This document shows positions 10,119-22,220 of a stretch of DNA of 64,000 nucleotides, one piece after another. Both the position numbers and the translations under genes were made by a program. The notes beneath the pieces are model-generated. The model saw only the letters and a program-made list of their open reading frames with translations, ran no database searches and was not told the DNA's origin. Source of the DNA: Halichoerus grypus (lineage: Eukaryota > Chordata > Mammalia > Carnivora > Phocidae); contig NC_135715.1 in the NCBI RefSeq assembly GCF_964656455.1, forward strand, positions 39,008,603-39,072,602. Reading direction: 5' to 3'. The stretch's first letter is position 1. Every line of letters begins with the position of its first letter.

Positions 10119-12199
10119 AACAGTTATTTAAATCATTACGATCGCCTTGTCAATGTATATTCAGTACTCTAAGGCTAACCTACCTTTCAGATGTACAATA
10201 TGCTTTGGGATTTATCAGCAATTCAAGTTTTTCTGCTTGAATGTGTATGTTCAGTAGCACTGAACCCAAAATATGAAGGTCTAATGAATTGGCTTTAATG
10301 GTTTCCTTGCCTCCTTAAATGTTTTTGTTTTAATTGGCTATACCACACTATATCCTGAACTACACTGAAAAGTTCACAGCATTGATGCTAATGGTCTCTT
10401 TCTAATTACTGCATAATGAACAAGGCCTGACAGTGCAGTTTTAGAGGTTAGACACCACACTTAGTGATTATCTTCATATTTTTATGAAGTAGAAATTTAA
10501 GCCTTCCATTATAATCTGGAAATTATATATCCATATATGAAATATATATGTATATATATGTGCTTCAGTGTATATGGATGTGTATGTGTATGTCTGTTTT
10601 AGGTAAATGCCTGGCAAAATGTACATTTAGGATATTTTATTTTTAGATGATCTGTATGAGTATATGAATATATATATGTATGTATGTGTATGTAAACATG
10701 CACACATATATTGGAGAAAAAAACACTACATAATAATCAAATTCTCAATTTGTTTACCAAAAGCTTTATTTCCAGTTTCATATATTCTTTCATAAATATA
10801 TCTAGTATTTATGGAACATCTCTCTTTCACTCGCTTTCTCCCTCTCTCTCTCTGGTCTGAAGTTTGAATGAAATATTCATATTGGTCACAATTAAAGTAC
10901 TCTACTGAAAAGCATTAGGATCATGCCATATATTTAACAGATTTAGGCATCTTGTTTTCATTATAAATATATGCCTCTGCATAAAATCTTTATAAATTGT
11001 TGTTACACTTTGATATTTAGGGGGAAATAAGAGCAATAAATCAAACAAATTGTGAAAGTGGGGGAGGAAGAACTGCCACATTAGGAATCCAAGACACTTG
11101 TTACACAAAACGTGCCAAACATTATTTTACTTACCACTTCTAACATTGGTTCTACAAAACAATAATTTTTTTTCAAAGGTGGTGAGAAAAATTTAATCTG
11201 GTTTTGGCTATGCACATTTTAGTTTGATTTGCCTTTCCAGAGTGAAAATATTACTATTTAATTGGAAAGAAGTTTGATACCAAATTACCCATCAAAAGAA
11301 CAACAGACAAGATGTTAACTTTTTAGAAAAAAGACCCCTAAATATTTTTTATACAAATTAAATTGTATGTACTTATATTGATTTTTATGAAAAAGAATTT
11401 CAACTGAATTTTTGTGCATATTTGTTTTAGAGATTTTTACGTGTAATGGCTTTCAATCCTCTTTTGATTCCTGTATCATTATTCCTTTCTTTATTCTATT
11501 TTTCTTTATTCTATTTATCATTATTCCTTAAATTAAGCTTAAAGCATGCTTTCATATCTGAAAATTCTATTTATTCCCCTTGTTAGCACTGCAACACTTT
11601 TAGGTGTGTAAGCCACATACACTACAGGGAAACATTCCCAGTATATTGTTTGCAATCTAAAGTTAAAATAATACACAAATTAAAGGTACGTGAAAACATA
11701 CAGATAAGGCCAAATGAATGGAAAGAGAATGAAATAGGGAAAAATGATTTACATGAATATATCAGTGTGTTGAGTAAAATGAGCAGAAATGAAATCAGTT
11801 AGCAGCATTTCTGAGAGGAGAAAAGCTCAATACAGAAGTAGAGGAAACATTTAAATTTTAAACAGGAGGTGATTGGGAGCCGGTGAAGGGATCTAAGGGG
11901 GTAATAATGTGTTTGAGCAAAGTAAAAATGTTCTCCATGTTGGCAAATCTTAATCATTTCTTGCTGTGATAACTAATCAGACAGCTAAGCACTAGCCACT
12001 CACCTGCTTCAAAACATAAATTTTACTTTATGTGCACAACAAATTACCCTTTCATGCACACATAGAAAATATACAAATTCTCCACGGGATGGAGGAGATG
12101 TTCGATATCTGCCTTTGGTGGAAATAATTATTATTAATTTAAGATTAGCATACTCTAGACAGACTGTTAGCATTCCCGTTTTATCTAAACACAGCCATG
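10119..12199. other. AT-rich single-copy DNA with TA-rich patches
   Basis: No gene recognised. Irregular TATG/TA patches lie at 10525-10590 and 10655-10710. A CT-rich patch lies at 10820-10855. About 11855-11935 has phrases ('gattgggagccggtgaaggg') faintly like the ancient repeat seen at 21 and 25 kb. Confidence 0.45.
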
Positions 12200-12440
12200 T
12201 GAGGGGCACAAGGCTGTCAGTGTGTTGGTGGAAGCTCTCCCACTATTCCCAACAGCTGTTGAAATCACAAACACTTCAATCTTATTAATTCAACAGGAAA
12301 AAATCATTAGCATTGTACTGAGGTGTTGGCAGCAGCTCGTTCCTGCTTGGTTGATCTCTCAAGTCAAATTAGGAAACCTCCTGCTCAGGAGCAATTTACT
12401 TTTTGTTGAATAAAGCCTATTATTCTGGTCACATTTTAAG
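12200..12440. other. Repeat-free segment of mixed composition
   Basis: No interspersed repeat recognised. It includes short homeodomain-like ATTA cores ('cttattaattcaac', 'aatcattagcattg') in a less AT-skewed context than its surroundings. The 63-codon plus-strand frame at 12222-12413 has no known domain. It could be a conserved non-coding element, which alignment would show. Confidence 0.25.
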
Positions 12441-12639
12441 ATGGTGCTCCTTTTGCTTGTCTTATAAGCAATGATGGATTTAACTCAAGAAGGAAATTGA
12501 GTATTAGGAGTTTGAGGGGAAGGGCTTTTCTGTCTCTTATTAATCTCTTCAAGTCTAATACTTAGAAGGAAAAGCCATAAAATAGTTAAATGAGTAAGAC
12601 ATGGCCGTCATCGTCATCAGTGTCATCAGCAACAGTAAC

Positions 12640-12865
12640 CATGAACATTTATTTAATCTTCATTAAATGTGGGGTAATGATTCTAATTGCTGAGGATGTG
12701 TTAACCCTTTTAATCCTCACAACATCTTCATGAGTCAGGTTCTGTTATCCTCATTCTCCAGATGAGGAAACTGAGATACAGAGAGAAAAAGTAAATCATT
12801 CACAGTTCTATAGCTGGTAAGTCATGGAGCCTGAATTTAAGTCCAGACAGTCTGACCCTGGAATT
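12640..12865 (-). repeat. MIR element, well preserved
   Basis: Clear reverse-complement MIR: 'ttttaatcctcacaacatct', 'ccagatgaggaaactgagat' and 'tctatagctggtaagtcatg', then 'agacagtctgaccctgg'. One of the best preserved MIR copies in the window. Confidence 0.9.
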
Positions 12866-13301
12866 TATGCTCATTGTGCACAGTTGAATGTAGAAATAAA
12901 AAGAAAACAGAGAAAGTTAAAGGAAACGAGAAACTTTTCTCTCTAAGATATTTAGAGGCAGTCTCTTTATTTCAAAAGGTGAGGAAGTAGCTAGTAAATG
13001 CCAGAACTAATATAAATTTGAAATATCGGATTTATGAAAGTCAATATATCAGTGGTCCAGCTGAGACTAGAAGCCATATTTCCTTTCCATCTAAAACTCT
13101 GTCTCTATGTAGCTTGGAAGAATAACACTGAACACAACGTGATTCTTTATATCTGGATTTCTTTCTTGTGTTTGTGTTGGGTATAATACAGAGTCTGGAG
13201 GGGACAATCTAATAAAGATTTTTTTTTATTATATAACATTTGTGTACTATACAAAGTAAAATAATGGCACACTTGACTTTATGTGTAATTAACCAGGTTT
13301 G
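12866..13301. other. Single-copy DNA
   Basis: No recognised gene or repeat. Confidence 0.5.
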
Positions 13302-13317
13302 GGAAGTGTATTTTCTT

Positions 13318-13519
13318 TTTTAAGATTTTATTTATTTATTTTTGAGAGAGAGACAGCGCAAGTGCGCACGAGCGCATGAGTGGGGGAGGGGGGCTGGCAG
13401 AGGGAGAAGCAGACTCCCCGCGGAGCAGGGAGCCCCATGCAGGACTCAATCCCAGGATCCCGGGATCATGACCTGAGCCGAAGGCAAATGCTTAATCGAC
13501 TGAGCCACCCAGGCACCCA
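13318..13519 (-). mobile_element. Can-SINE with perfect 16-bp target duplication
   Basis: Full-length reverse SINE. The 16-base target 'ggaagtgtattttctt' flanks it at 13302-13317 and 13520-13535. The GA tract holds CpG-bearing units ('gcgcaagtgcgcacgagcgc'). Confidence 0.97.
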
Positions 13520-13535
13520 GGAAGTGTATTTTCTT

Positions 13536-15461
13536 GTATGAACACGTATTGGGTGTGATGGATATTGAAAGACTAACACAATTATAATGTTTAGTTAGGA
13601 CAGTGGTTCTATGCCTCTCTCTTAGTTTTGGGATTCTCTAAAAACAGTAATTCACTGATATTCCTGATTAACCTTTACTTCAAAGTCATGCTTTAGATTC
13701 CATCTTATAGTTATGGGCATTTGATCCAAGTAGATAAATTGCTTAGCTATTTCATAAATAGAATAAGAATTTTTGTCCTGTCAGACCCATTTAGTCTTCA
13801 TAGAGTCATAAAGTATCTTTCTTTCAGGAAATAGAAGTGGATAACTATTAAAATGATGACAATATGTCCTAAGAATTGATAACTACAGGCACAAGCATCA
13901 GACTTCCATTATCCAGAGTTGCAAGGCTCTCTGCTTCCAGTCCCAGTACTGAGAAAGGGTTACAGATGAACAGGGGTAAAGCACTAACCTTGTTCGACAC
14001 CTTTGGGCTGGCTATTTGTGAACTTAGTACCTCATATTTCCTTTCTCTTTTGCATCTTTGCAGTGTTTTTTGTTGTTGTTTTTGGATTTGTTTTTGTTTT
14101 TGGTTTTGTGGCCATGTCTATTTTGCCAGGTAGACTTGAAGCTACTTTAAAAGCAGGCACTATGCCTTATACATGGTTAAGTTGTATTTGTGACTTCATG
14201 TGGTTTTTGTTTGTTGCCTTACAGAAGATTTTTTAAAAAATAATTCAATAAAAGTAAAATAAAATAACGTGTTTGGTTAAAGCAATGAAATGATATTTAT
14301 TAGATTACTTAATTGCAAGAGATGTCCTGTTGTGACTTTTGCAAATTTCTGGGTGCTCTTTCAAGTTAGTTCTGCACCACCATGCAGGCTTCATGTGCCT
14401 AGCACCTAGGTCCTTCTCAGGGAGTTAGTATACTTTTATTAAATGGAAACCTGACCATTCTCACATATCTCATTCCTACATGAAACTAGTGAACTCCATG
14501 ACAATAGCCTATTATAAGGTAAGTATGTTTAAGATGGTGTTCATAGACATGAATTTTGGGCAATCTGAGAACTTCTGACACTATTGCAAAAGTTGTGTGT
14601 GTGTGTGTCAGTCTGGGGTAAGGAAACCTATAGCTTTTGATCAGATTCTGAAAGAGATATCTGACAAATGAAGCTTCAAGAACCACTGATTTAAGGGTAC
14701 GGACTGGACACTATGTGTAGGCTAAATTTATCCATCTTGAATCACTATGCTAATGGCAAAACAGGAAACCAGACAAAACCAAAATGTGAGCAACTGTGTG
14801 TTTTTACATGCAAAAAGAAATAAGGAGAGAATGAGCAAAAATATTTTTTAACTTTGTTAGTGCAACCTGTATAAAATAGCTATTATTTGATGAATAAATA
14901 CAAAATAAAAATATTTTATAATAACTTTTCACCTGTTAATGTTTTGTTAAAATTATCCATTAATTCAACATCGTTTTCATGCTTAGTTTGTGGAATGCAC
15001 TATCCTGGGTCTTGTGTAAAATACCAAAAATATAGGCTCCTGTGCTTTTTCCTCTCAGGTAATTACATTTTATATCGCTTTATAAGTAAGGCAAATGATC
15101 TGGAAAGGTTACCCGATAAAAAAGATACTAGTTAAGGGTGAATTCAGGGGAAAGATCTCTGGGGGACTAAATCATTAGTTATGTCTTTAGGGAGAGAGCT
15201 AGTTTCTGCATGACAGATTAGATTCAGATAGATGTAAAGGACATGTTATGTTTCAGAAATGGGAACTCCATGAGTACACATAAAAGCGAGACTCTCATAA
15301 GTATCTTCAGGGTAAAGAGAGTAGAGCCACCTACTCGTATTATGGGATTCATGCTTGGGTGCATTGAAAACTATTGTAGTAGTGACCAGTTTTCAATGTC
15401 TGAATGAGCATTTGTACTGCCGACTACATGTTACCCTGAAAACTGTTTTTTATTAGAAGGG
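13536..15461. other. Single-copy DNA
   Basis: No gene recognised. Frames of 66-85 codons near 13876-14236, 14486-14686 and 14887-15135 are isolated, and the first pair runs through a T/G-rich tract. A short (TG)n lies at about 14594-14609. Confidence 0.45.
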
Positions 15462-15888
15462 TGTATTAGTTTGCTAGGGCTGCCATAACAAAATCCCACC
15501 ATAACGAAATACTAAACAAGACTAGATGGCTTAAATAAGAGAAACTTATTTTCTCACAGTTCTGGAGGTTGGAAGGTCCCAAATCAAGGTGCCCCCTGGT
15601 TTGGTTTGTCCTGAAGCCTCTCTCCTTGGCTTGTAGATCATTGCCTGCTTATGGTGACTTCATATAGTCACTTCTCTGTGGGTGCACATCTCTGTCTCTC
15701 TGTATGTCCAAATTTCCTTTCCTTATAAAGACCCCAGTCAAATTGGGCTAGAGCCCACCCTGTCAGCCTCATTTTAACATAATTATCTCTTAAAGACCCT
15801 ACTTTCAAATACAGTGACATTCTGATGTACTGTGTATTAGGGCCCCAATGTATGAATTTGGGGGGGGAATGTAATTCATTCCATAACA
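15462..15888 (-). mobile_element. MLT1-type MaLR LTR, near complete
   Basis: Runs from 'tgtattagtttgctagggct' to '...ttcattccataaca', the reverse complement of a solo MLT1 (ERVL-MaLR) LTR. Internal landmarks 'ctcacagttctggaggttgg', 'ctctctccttggcttgtaga' and 'aaagaccctactttcaaata' are in the expected order. Both terminal TG...CA ends are present. The 5-base flanks do not match, so target duplication is not evident. MaLR elements are non-coding, and a 73-codon frame inside is fortuitous. Confidence 0.88.
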
Positions 15889-16794
15889 AACCCCTAATTT
15901 CTGGCTGTAAAAAATAATTATTATAAATATATTACACTAAACAATAGTATATTTAATTAATAATATAAGAGTGAATCAAAATTTTAATATCCTCAACTAA
16001 ATTTTATTGAATAACTATAATGTTTCAACATATATAAGGAACATTTTCGAATACGTTGTTTCATTAAATTCTTATAATTACTGCATGAGAAGATGAGCAA
16101 AGTCATACAGTGACAAACCTCAGATTAAAATTCATGAAATTCTGACTCCAAATCTATTGCTTTTTATACCAGTTTCTGTCATGCCTATATAGTTCCTATA
16201 TGTGCCTGGACTAGAAGATTTGCCATTCTCTTTGGTTTAGGTTGCAAAAGTTCCACATGTTTCTATGCATATACAGTTCTATACATATCTAAATGTTTGT
16301 AAATATATGTGGTACCAGATAGCCTTGTGTTGGTGCACAAAGTATACCCAGTCTTTAGTTTATGAGACATTTTCTGGTATCTCATAAATCTCTCCCTATT
16401 TTAATAGTTAGAAGCTTCTCCAGCCTTAATAGAATGAGCTTTAGTTACATAAGATTTTGCAAGTGTTTGATAGTTAAACTTTACATTATATTTGGGAGCA
16501 TCTTGGCAGCATGTTGTGTCAAATGAAAGTAGTAAAATCAGTCTGAGATTTCACAGCTGCCCTAATTAGCTGATAACTCTTGAAACTTTGAGAAGTCAGT
16601 AGCACAATCTGTTGTAGATATAATTTTGCAATGAACAACTATATATTTTGGCTTCACCAAAAGTGTCCAGCACTATATTTATGTGTCTAAACCAGCTATT
16701 CCTTGTATTTTGGCTAATCATGTTAATCAAAATTGCATATGCTTTTAGCCTTAAGATGTTTCAGACTTAATCAACTCAGCCTCAAAAAATTCTG
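15889..16794. other. AT-rich DNA with a weak MIR-like patch
   Basis: About 16050-16180 resembles a MIR in reverse ('cattaaattcttataattac', 'agtcatacagtgacaaacc', 'ctgactccaaatctat'). Otherwise no feature is recognised. Confidence 0.4.
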
Positions 16795-17000
16795 AGTGTG
16801 GGATTTGAAATGGAGCTGGTTTTGAATTCTGACTTTGCCACACATTAGGTGTTAAATCTCAGACAAGTTATTTATTTCTCTTCCTCTCTGGAACCAGATG
16901 GAACAATATCTATTTCACAGACTGATAAGATAAACCAAGCATTTAATACATATACAGAACCTACCATATAATTAGCACTCAATACATAAAGCTACTATTT
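16795..17000 (+). repeat. MIR relic
   Basis: Blocks 'ttttgaattctgactttgcc', 'atctcagacaagttattt' and 'tctatttcacagactgataa', and a terminal 'tagcactcaatacataaa', are in MIR order. Diverged. Confidence 0.65.
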
Positions 17001-17109
17001 ATCTTACCAGATACGTATTTTAATTATTTTTTGAAAATTTGCAACTAAGCAGAGGTAGATATTAATTGATGTCTAGTATGGACTAGTAGTATGCTAGAAG
17101 ATTGAAAAA

Positions 17110-17780
17110 GTGCCAAACTGCAAAGGCTGAAGGCACAGTCCCCAAGACTGCCTTCACTTCTGACACCACTTGCAAATTTGGGGGTTCACAAAACCACTCT
17201 CAGGTATAATAATTGATTGGAGAACTTACAGAACTCAATGAAAGCTATTATACTCATGGTTACAGTTTATTATAAGAAAAGGATGAATATTAAATCAGCG
17301 AAAGAAAGAGACTCATAGGGCCAAGTCTGGGCAGGTTCCAAATGCAAAGCTTCCAATGTCCTCAGGATGTGTTATCTTCCTGTCATTAATGTACGACAAT
17401 ATTGGGGGCATACTGCCGACCTGGGAAGCTCACCTGAAAGCTGTGATGTTCAGAGTTTTTATTGAGGGCTCATTACATGGGCCTGATTGACTGATTGATT
17501 GCCCACAGTTGAACTCAGTCACCATGTTAACTGATACAGTGCGACTCACCCTAAATCACATGGTTGGTCTGTTGGTCTCTTCTAGCATGGCTAACCCACT
17601 CTGTAAGATAGTTGGGGTGTGGCTAGGATCCCTGTAATATCTGATGTGGACAATCTCTGCCCTAAACAAAGTCACTCATGTCAGGTATGACATGGATTAC
17701 CTTCCAGAAGCTGAGGGAAAAGGCCAGGCATCTCACTGGGCAAGGCTAAATTGTTGACTACACAGTTACATTGCCAGAAT
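17110..17780 (-). mobile_element. LTR-like element, family unassigned
   Basis: Plus-strand phrases 'atggttacagtttattataa' and 'aaatcagcgaaagaaagaga' and the later 'agagtttttattgagggctc' match, in reverse, an old LTR with an 'aataaactgtaaccat' polyadenylation region. I recognise the type but not the family name. No internal coding sequence is present. Ends are approximate. Confidence 0.5.
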
Positions 17781-19139
17781 TAAACAGGTAAGATGATTTG
17801 TTATGTGTTTATTGAACGTTATTTTATAAGAACCCAGTGAGGTGATTAGTGAAATAATGTAGGATATGAACATAAATATAAAATGTTGCAATTGTAATGA
17901 ACATTTTCAAAGTATAATCAATCTCCAACAGTCAATATTAAAATGATGTTTTTAATGTTATACCTACAAGATGGACTGACAGCTGTATGGCCTTCAGAGT
18001 ATTAATGCTATTTAAAAAGTCCACTTTGATACCTTTTCCTATATATAAAAATGTCATTAATCTTAATATATATCTATAAAGATTAGAACACAATATACCT
18101 ATAAATATTTTCCACAGAAATTTGTTGAGATCTGAATAGAAAATTGAACTATCTGCCTTGATTGTTAATTTGTAGTATATGAGCACATATTCAATAACTT
18201 ATACCTGCTATTTGGGGAATGAATTCTTGGCACCAGTTTTGTAGTTTGTTAGTTTTCAGTTAGATTAATAAATATATCCATCAAAATTGATTAGTGTGGA
18301 GGAAGATGATCTAAACAATTAACTAAAGGTGATTGAGTAGCACTTTTTAAATTTAAAATGTGAAAGGAATAATTTGTGGTACACCTGCCAGAACTATAAG
18401 GAGGAGTCCTAAGTTTCTATCCAGTTGATGTCATAGTTAAAGGGACATTTTGAGGTATGAAATATCCTCAATAGGATAATTATGTAAATGAAAACACTCC
18501 CTGATGACTAAGTTTATAAAATTATATGCAGACGATTTTCAAGGTTAGATTCAAAGCCATAGAGCCAGGTCTCAAATCTATATAGCGATCATGGTCTACA
18601 TCATGACTTATATGGCTTTATTGAGGGTGTAACCAACTCCTGTTTCTATTAAAATATTTAATTTAGTAGAGTATATGCATATATGCTTAAATTATAAGTT
18701 TCCATTTTAGTATCAGAAATAGTAAATATTACACATGTCCGTGTTGAGCTGAAGTGACTTGAAGTGAGCTGAAGTGAAGTGAAGTGAGTTGAAGTGAGGT
18801 GATGTGAGTTATAAGAACTAAGGTAAAATATCAACAATTGATACTTATCACAAAGTTTCTCTCATAGATTACATTCCTTGGAAGATTTTGAAGTTGTGGG
18901 TTAATTAAAAATCTTAGGCTAATTTTCATATATTTATCCTTACACAAATAAAAATGCCAATTTTCAAATGAACCTGTCTAAATTCAAGAACTCAATTAGT
19001 CTTATATTAACACAATTTGGAAATATAAGAATTTAGCAGAAATAAAATAGCAGTCTGTACTTAGGTCTAAATGGAAACAAAACAATGAAAATATTTGGTA
19101 GGTATTTAGGATTTAGAAATTTGGCTTCAATGACTTTGG
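17781..19139. other. AT-rich single-copy DNA
   Basis: No gene recognised. The 82-codon minus frame at 17938-18186 is AT-driven and lacks any motif. Includes the minisatellite at 18745-18810. Confidence 0.5.
18745..18810. repeat. 10-bp minisatellite (GAAGTGAGCT-like)
   Basis: About six to seven tandem units of a 10-base motif of the form 'tgaagtgagc', with half-unit (GAAGT) steps in the middle. Short, imperfect and isolated. Confidence 0.85.
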
Positions 19140-19154
19140 AAAATAAATTTTTAA

Positions 19155-19259
19155 AAAGTTTTTTTTGTTTAAGTAATCTCTACACCAACATGTGGCTCAA
19201 ACTCATGACCCCAAGATCAAGAATCATTTGCTCCTCTGTCTGAGCCAGCCAGGTGCCCT
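19155..19259 (-). mobile_element. Old short Can-SINE-related element
   Basis: Reads in reverse as a short tRNA-type SINE without the long GA/CT tract: 'taagtaatctctacaccaac', 'catgaccccaagatcaagaa' and 'ctgagccagccaggtgccc'. Imperfect flanking AAATAATTTT-like duplications lie at about 19140-19154 and 19260-19274. Older than the full-length copies. Confidence 0.75.
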
Positions 19260-19274
19260 GAAAAATAATTTTTT

Positions 19275-20442
19275 AAAGGTTAAGTTAGTTTTGCCTTGGG
19301 GTGGTGAAATTTTGTCTCTTACCTCAAAGAGAAGCTAATCATTGAATAATTTTAAATTATTTTCCAAAGTTGGCATATATGAACACATCTAAATATTATT
19401 TAAGCCAAATCAATGTAAACAGTAAATTTTATATCACATCACAGATGATAGTAGCAGGTTGACTTTTAAAAATACTATTGCCTAAAAAGTTAAAGATTGC
19501 ATTTTATTTTCAAATCAAAAGAATATCTTGAATGTAAGAAAGAAAATGAAAAAAAATTTTTCCAAATATTTTTTGACTTTTCAAGGGAAATGTACTAGTG
19601 TTTATAGCCTTCCACATATGGTGACATTCTTATTGTTCACAAAAGATAATAAAGCAACATCAAATGTTTTAAGAAATACAGTAGTCTATTTTTAATGATA
19701 TAAAATATACACTTTTCTTGAATATTGATATAAAACATTTTAAATTGTGTTTTCAAGAAAGGTGTGGAAGAGAAATCTATTGATAATAGAGCATATAATT
19801 TAATATTATGATAATACTAGTGTGGATTTGGGCTATGGCATTTATAATATATCTCCTTTGACTTACTTTGGGTTTTACTGCTTGTGAATTATTGAAACTT
19901 GATTCAATTATGAGATATGTTGATCTCAATTGAGTTCAAAGTGAATTTCCTTTTCCTTTCCATGCAAGAACTCATATTGAATGTTCAGTGGGACTATAAT
20001 CCATCATGTTGTGTCTTGGAAACACATTTATAAACTTAATATTGTACAGATAATTTACATTTCTATTGCATAGGAAACACAGAGTTTTATTTTATTAGGC
20101 TAATGAAACAATACAGAATATGATCTGAGCATACGATTCAAGAATTTCATAATCATAAGTAAAATAAAGTGGATTCAAAATCTAAAGGCTAAAAATAACC
20201 CTAAAAAGCTATCTTCTCTGTTTTTACTAGAACCATATTCAGACACAAATTGGATACAAACTGTCTGAATTCAACAGCAATCCTATATATAACTATGATG
20301 TTTGTACAGAAGAAATTCTGTAAACTTCCCTAGCACGTTATTTCAATTTCTAAAGCTTTTCATTGGAAATAAATTAAAACCTCTGATGAAGGTTTATTCC
20401 TTTGATTACTACCATTTCCTCCAGCATAGATTTGAGAAATAA
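19275..20442. other. AT-rich single-copy DNA
   Basis: No recognised feature. Confidence 0.5.
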
Positions 20443-20455
20443 CTGGCTATTCTCT

Positions 20456-20649
20456 CTCTCTTTTGTAAGATTTTATTTATTTTTGAGTGAGAGAGGGAGA
20501 GAGAGAGAGAGAGAGAAAGCACAAGCTGGGGGAGAGGCAGAGGGGGAAGCAGACTCCCCACTGAGCAGGGAGCCAAATGCAGGACTCCATCCGAGATCAT
20601 GGCTGGAGCCAAAGGCAGATGCTTAACCAACTGAGCCACCCAGGTGCCC
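20456..20649 (-). mobile_element. Can-SINE with 13-bp target duplication
   Basis: Reverse SINE with a long pure GA tract. The target 'ctggctattctct' is at 20443-20455 and 20650-20662. Overlapping 74- and 76-codon frames here are SINE sequence. Confidence 0.95.
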
Positions 20650-20761
20650 CTGGCTATTCTCTTGGAAACCTCCTTTTCTAAGCCTAAGGTTTTTTATTGA
20701 ATCACATTTGACTATCCCTCTTTGGAGTTATATTTATTCATTCTTTGTATGCATATGCACA

Positions 20762-20763
<2 letters not shown>

Positions 20764-20800
<37 letters not shown>
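20764..20800. repeat. (TG)18 microsatellite
   Basis: An uninterrupted TG run of 37 bases, likely length-polymorphic. Confidence 0.95.
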
Positions 20801-20803
<3 letters not shown>

Positions 20804-21059
20804 ATATTGTCGGTAGAATTAAATAGTTAAATGATCTGAATTTGTAGAATATACTGAATTTGTAGAATATACTACAGAAAATGCACAGTGGAGCAACAGG
20901 TCCACTGTAGTTGGTGAAATGTGTTTGAAAATGAAACAAACACAAAGCAATGGCTGACAATCATTCGGAAAAGTTTCTATAGTCTTTGAGGTTATAGGGA
21001 CTAAGATGGAATAAGATGCTGTGTTTTGGGCTTGTAAATAATCCATAGTCTACTTGTGA

Positions 21060-21955
21060 AGTTAGACAAGCAGAAGGTCAGACTTACTTTTTAGCACATT
21101 GTGATAAGTTCTAAAATCTTGGTTAGCACAAAGGACAATCAGTGCATAAAAAGTCAGGAAATCTCAAGGAAGTCTTCATGGAGGAGTTCAACACTGAAAA
21201 AAGAACAGGAATTAGCCAAGCAAAATTGGCCTAGTAGATGGTTGAAAGCAGTTTTCTCAAGCAGAAGGAGCAACGATAGCAATGTAAGTTGGTAACTAGA
21301 ATAAATAGCAATTTATTCAGTGGCAGGAAGAAGAGTGTTCAGAGGTTGGAAGTAAAGGCAGTTGAAAATAAAGACTGAAACAATCATCAGAAGCATGGCA
21401 TAATATTCTAAAAAGTTTGGACTTTCTAATGAAGCTGAGAGGAAGGTTTGAAGATTGTTAAACAGGGGAGTAACACAAACTGATTTGCATTTTATGAAAA
21501 TGTTTCTGGAAGCAGAAGAATAGTGAATTTTTTAAAATGCATGCTTAGTAGCGTACACACACACACGAATAAAAGCAAGGAGTGCACTTGATTGTCTATT
21601 GTACTAACACTAGAGTGAAATGGTAAGAGCCTGATCCAAGGGGAATTTGTGATGAATTTTGAGCCATAGAGAATGGAGGACTAAAGATATCCAGCATATC
21701 CCATTTGGGAATCACATGACTGGGAAGGGTGTGACAGTATCTCATTTCACTCATCAAAGGAACACAAGAACAACAACAGTTTTGGGAATAAGATGTTGAG
21801 TCTACTTTTAGATATGTTGGTTATTAGAGATTTCTAGGACATTCAAGTAAGTACTACATAGACACTCAATGCTATGAAAAGTCAAATTGATAGGCTGAAA
21901 GCTCATAAAAAATATCTAGACTGATGATACGGCACAAATCATCAACAAATAAGTG
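21060..21955 (+). repeat. Ancient long repeat, copy 1
   Basis: Ordered phrases such as 'agtttggactttctaatgaa', 'gtaacacaaactgatttgca', 'ttttagatatgttggtta' and 'tttctaggacattcaagt' follow the layout of an old mammalian repeat with a 'gacatgttaag...gacatccaagtgg' region. The same order reappears at 25325-25960. I suspect MaLR-internal (MLT1/THE1-int-like) sequence but cannot confirm the name. Several short frames within are not coding. Confidence 0.45.
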
Positions 21956-22220
21956 GTAATCGATGATGACGTCATCTGTAAACAAAGATAGTTTTATTTC
22001 TTCCTTTCTAATGTATATACCTTTATTATCTTGTCTTGTCTTGTTAGATTAGCAAGGACTTTCAGTATGACATTGCAAAGGAGTGGTGAGAAGGACATTC
22101 TTATCTTGTACCTGATCATAGTGAGAAAGCTTTTGAGTTTCTCACCATTAAGTATGATGTTAACTGTAGGTTTTTTGTAGACAGTCTTTGTCAAGTTGAA
22201 GCAGTTCCCCTCAAATGATA
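21956..22220 (-). mobile_element. Old L1 fragment, reverse-transcriptase region
   Basis: The minus strand encodes a broken piece of L1 ORF2 just before the palm. A 66-codon frame at 21994-22194 contains '[17 protein letters not shown]' and 'SPLLCNVILKVLA', clearly homologous to the intact motif 'NIILNGEKL...SPLLF' in this window's full-length L1. Truncated at both ends and much more diverged, so it comes from an older subfamily. Confidence 0.88.
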
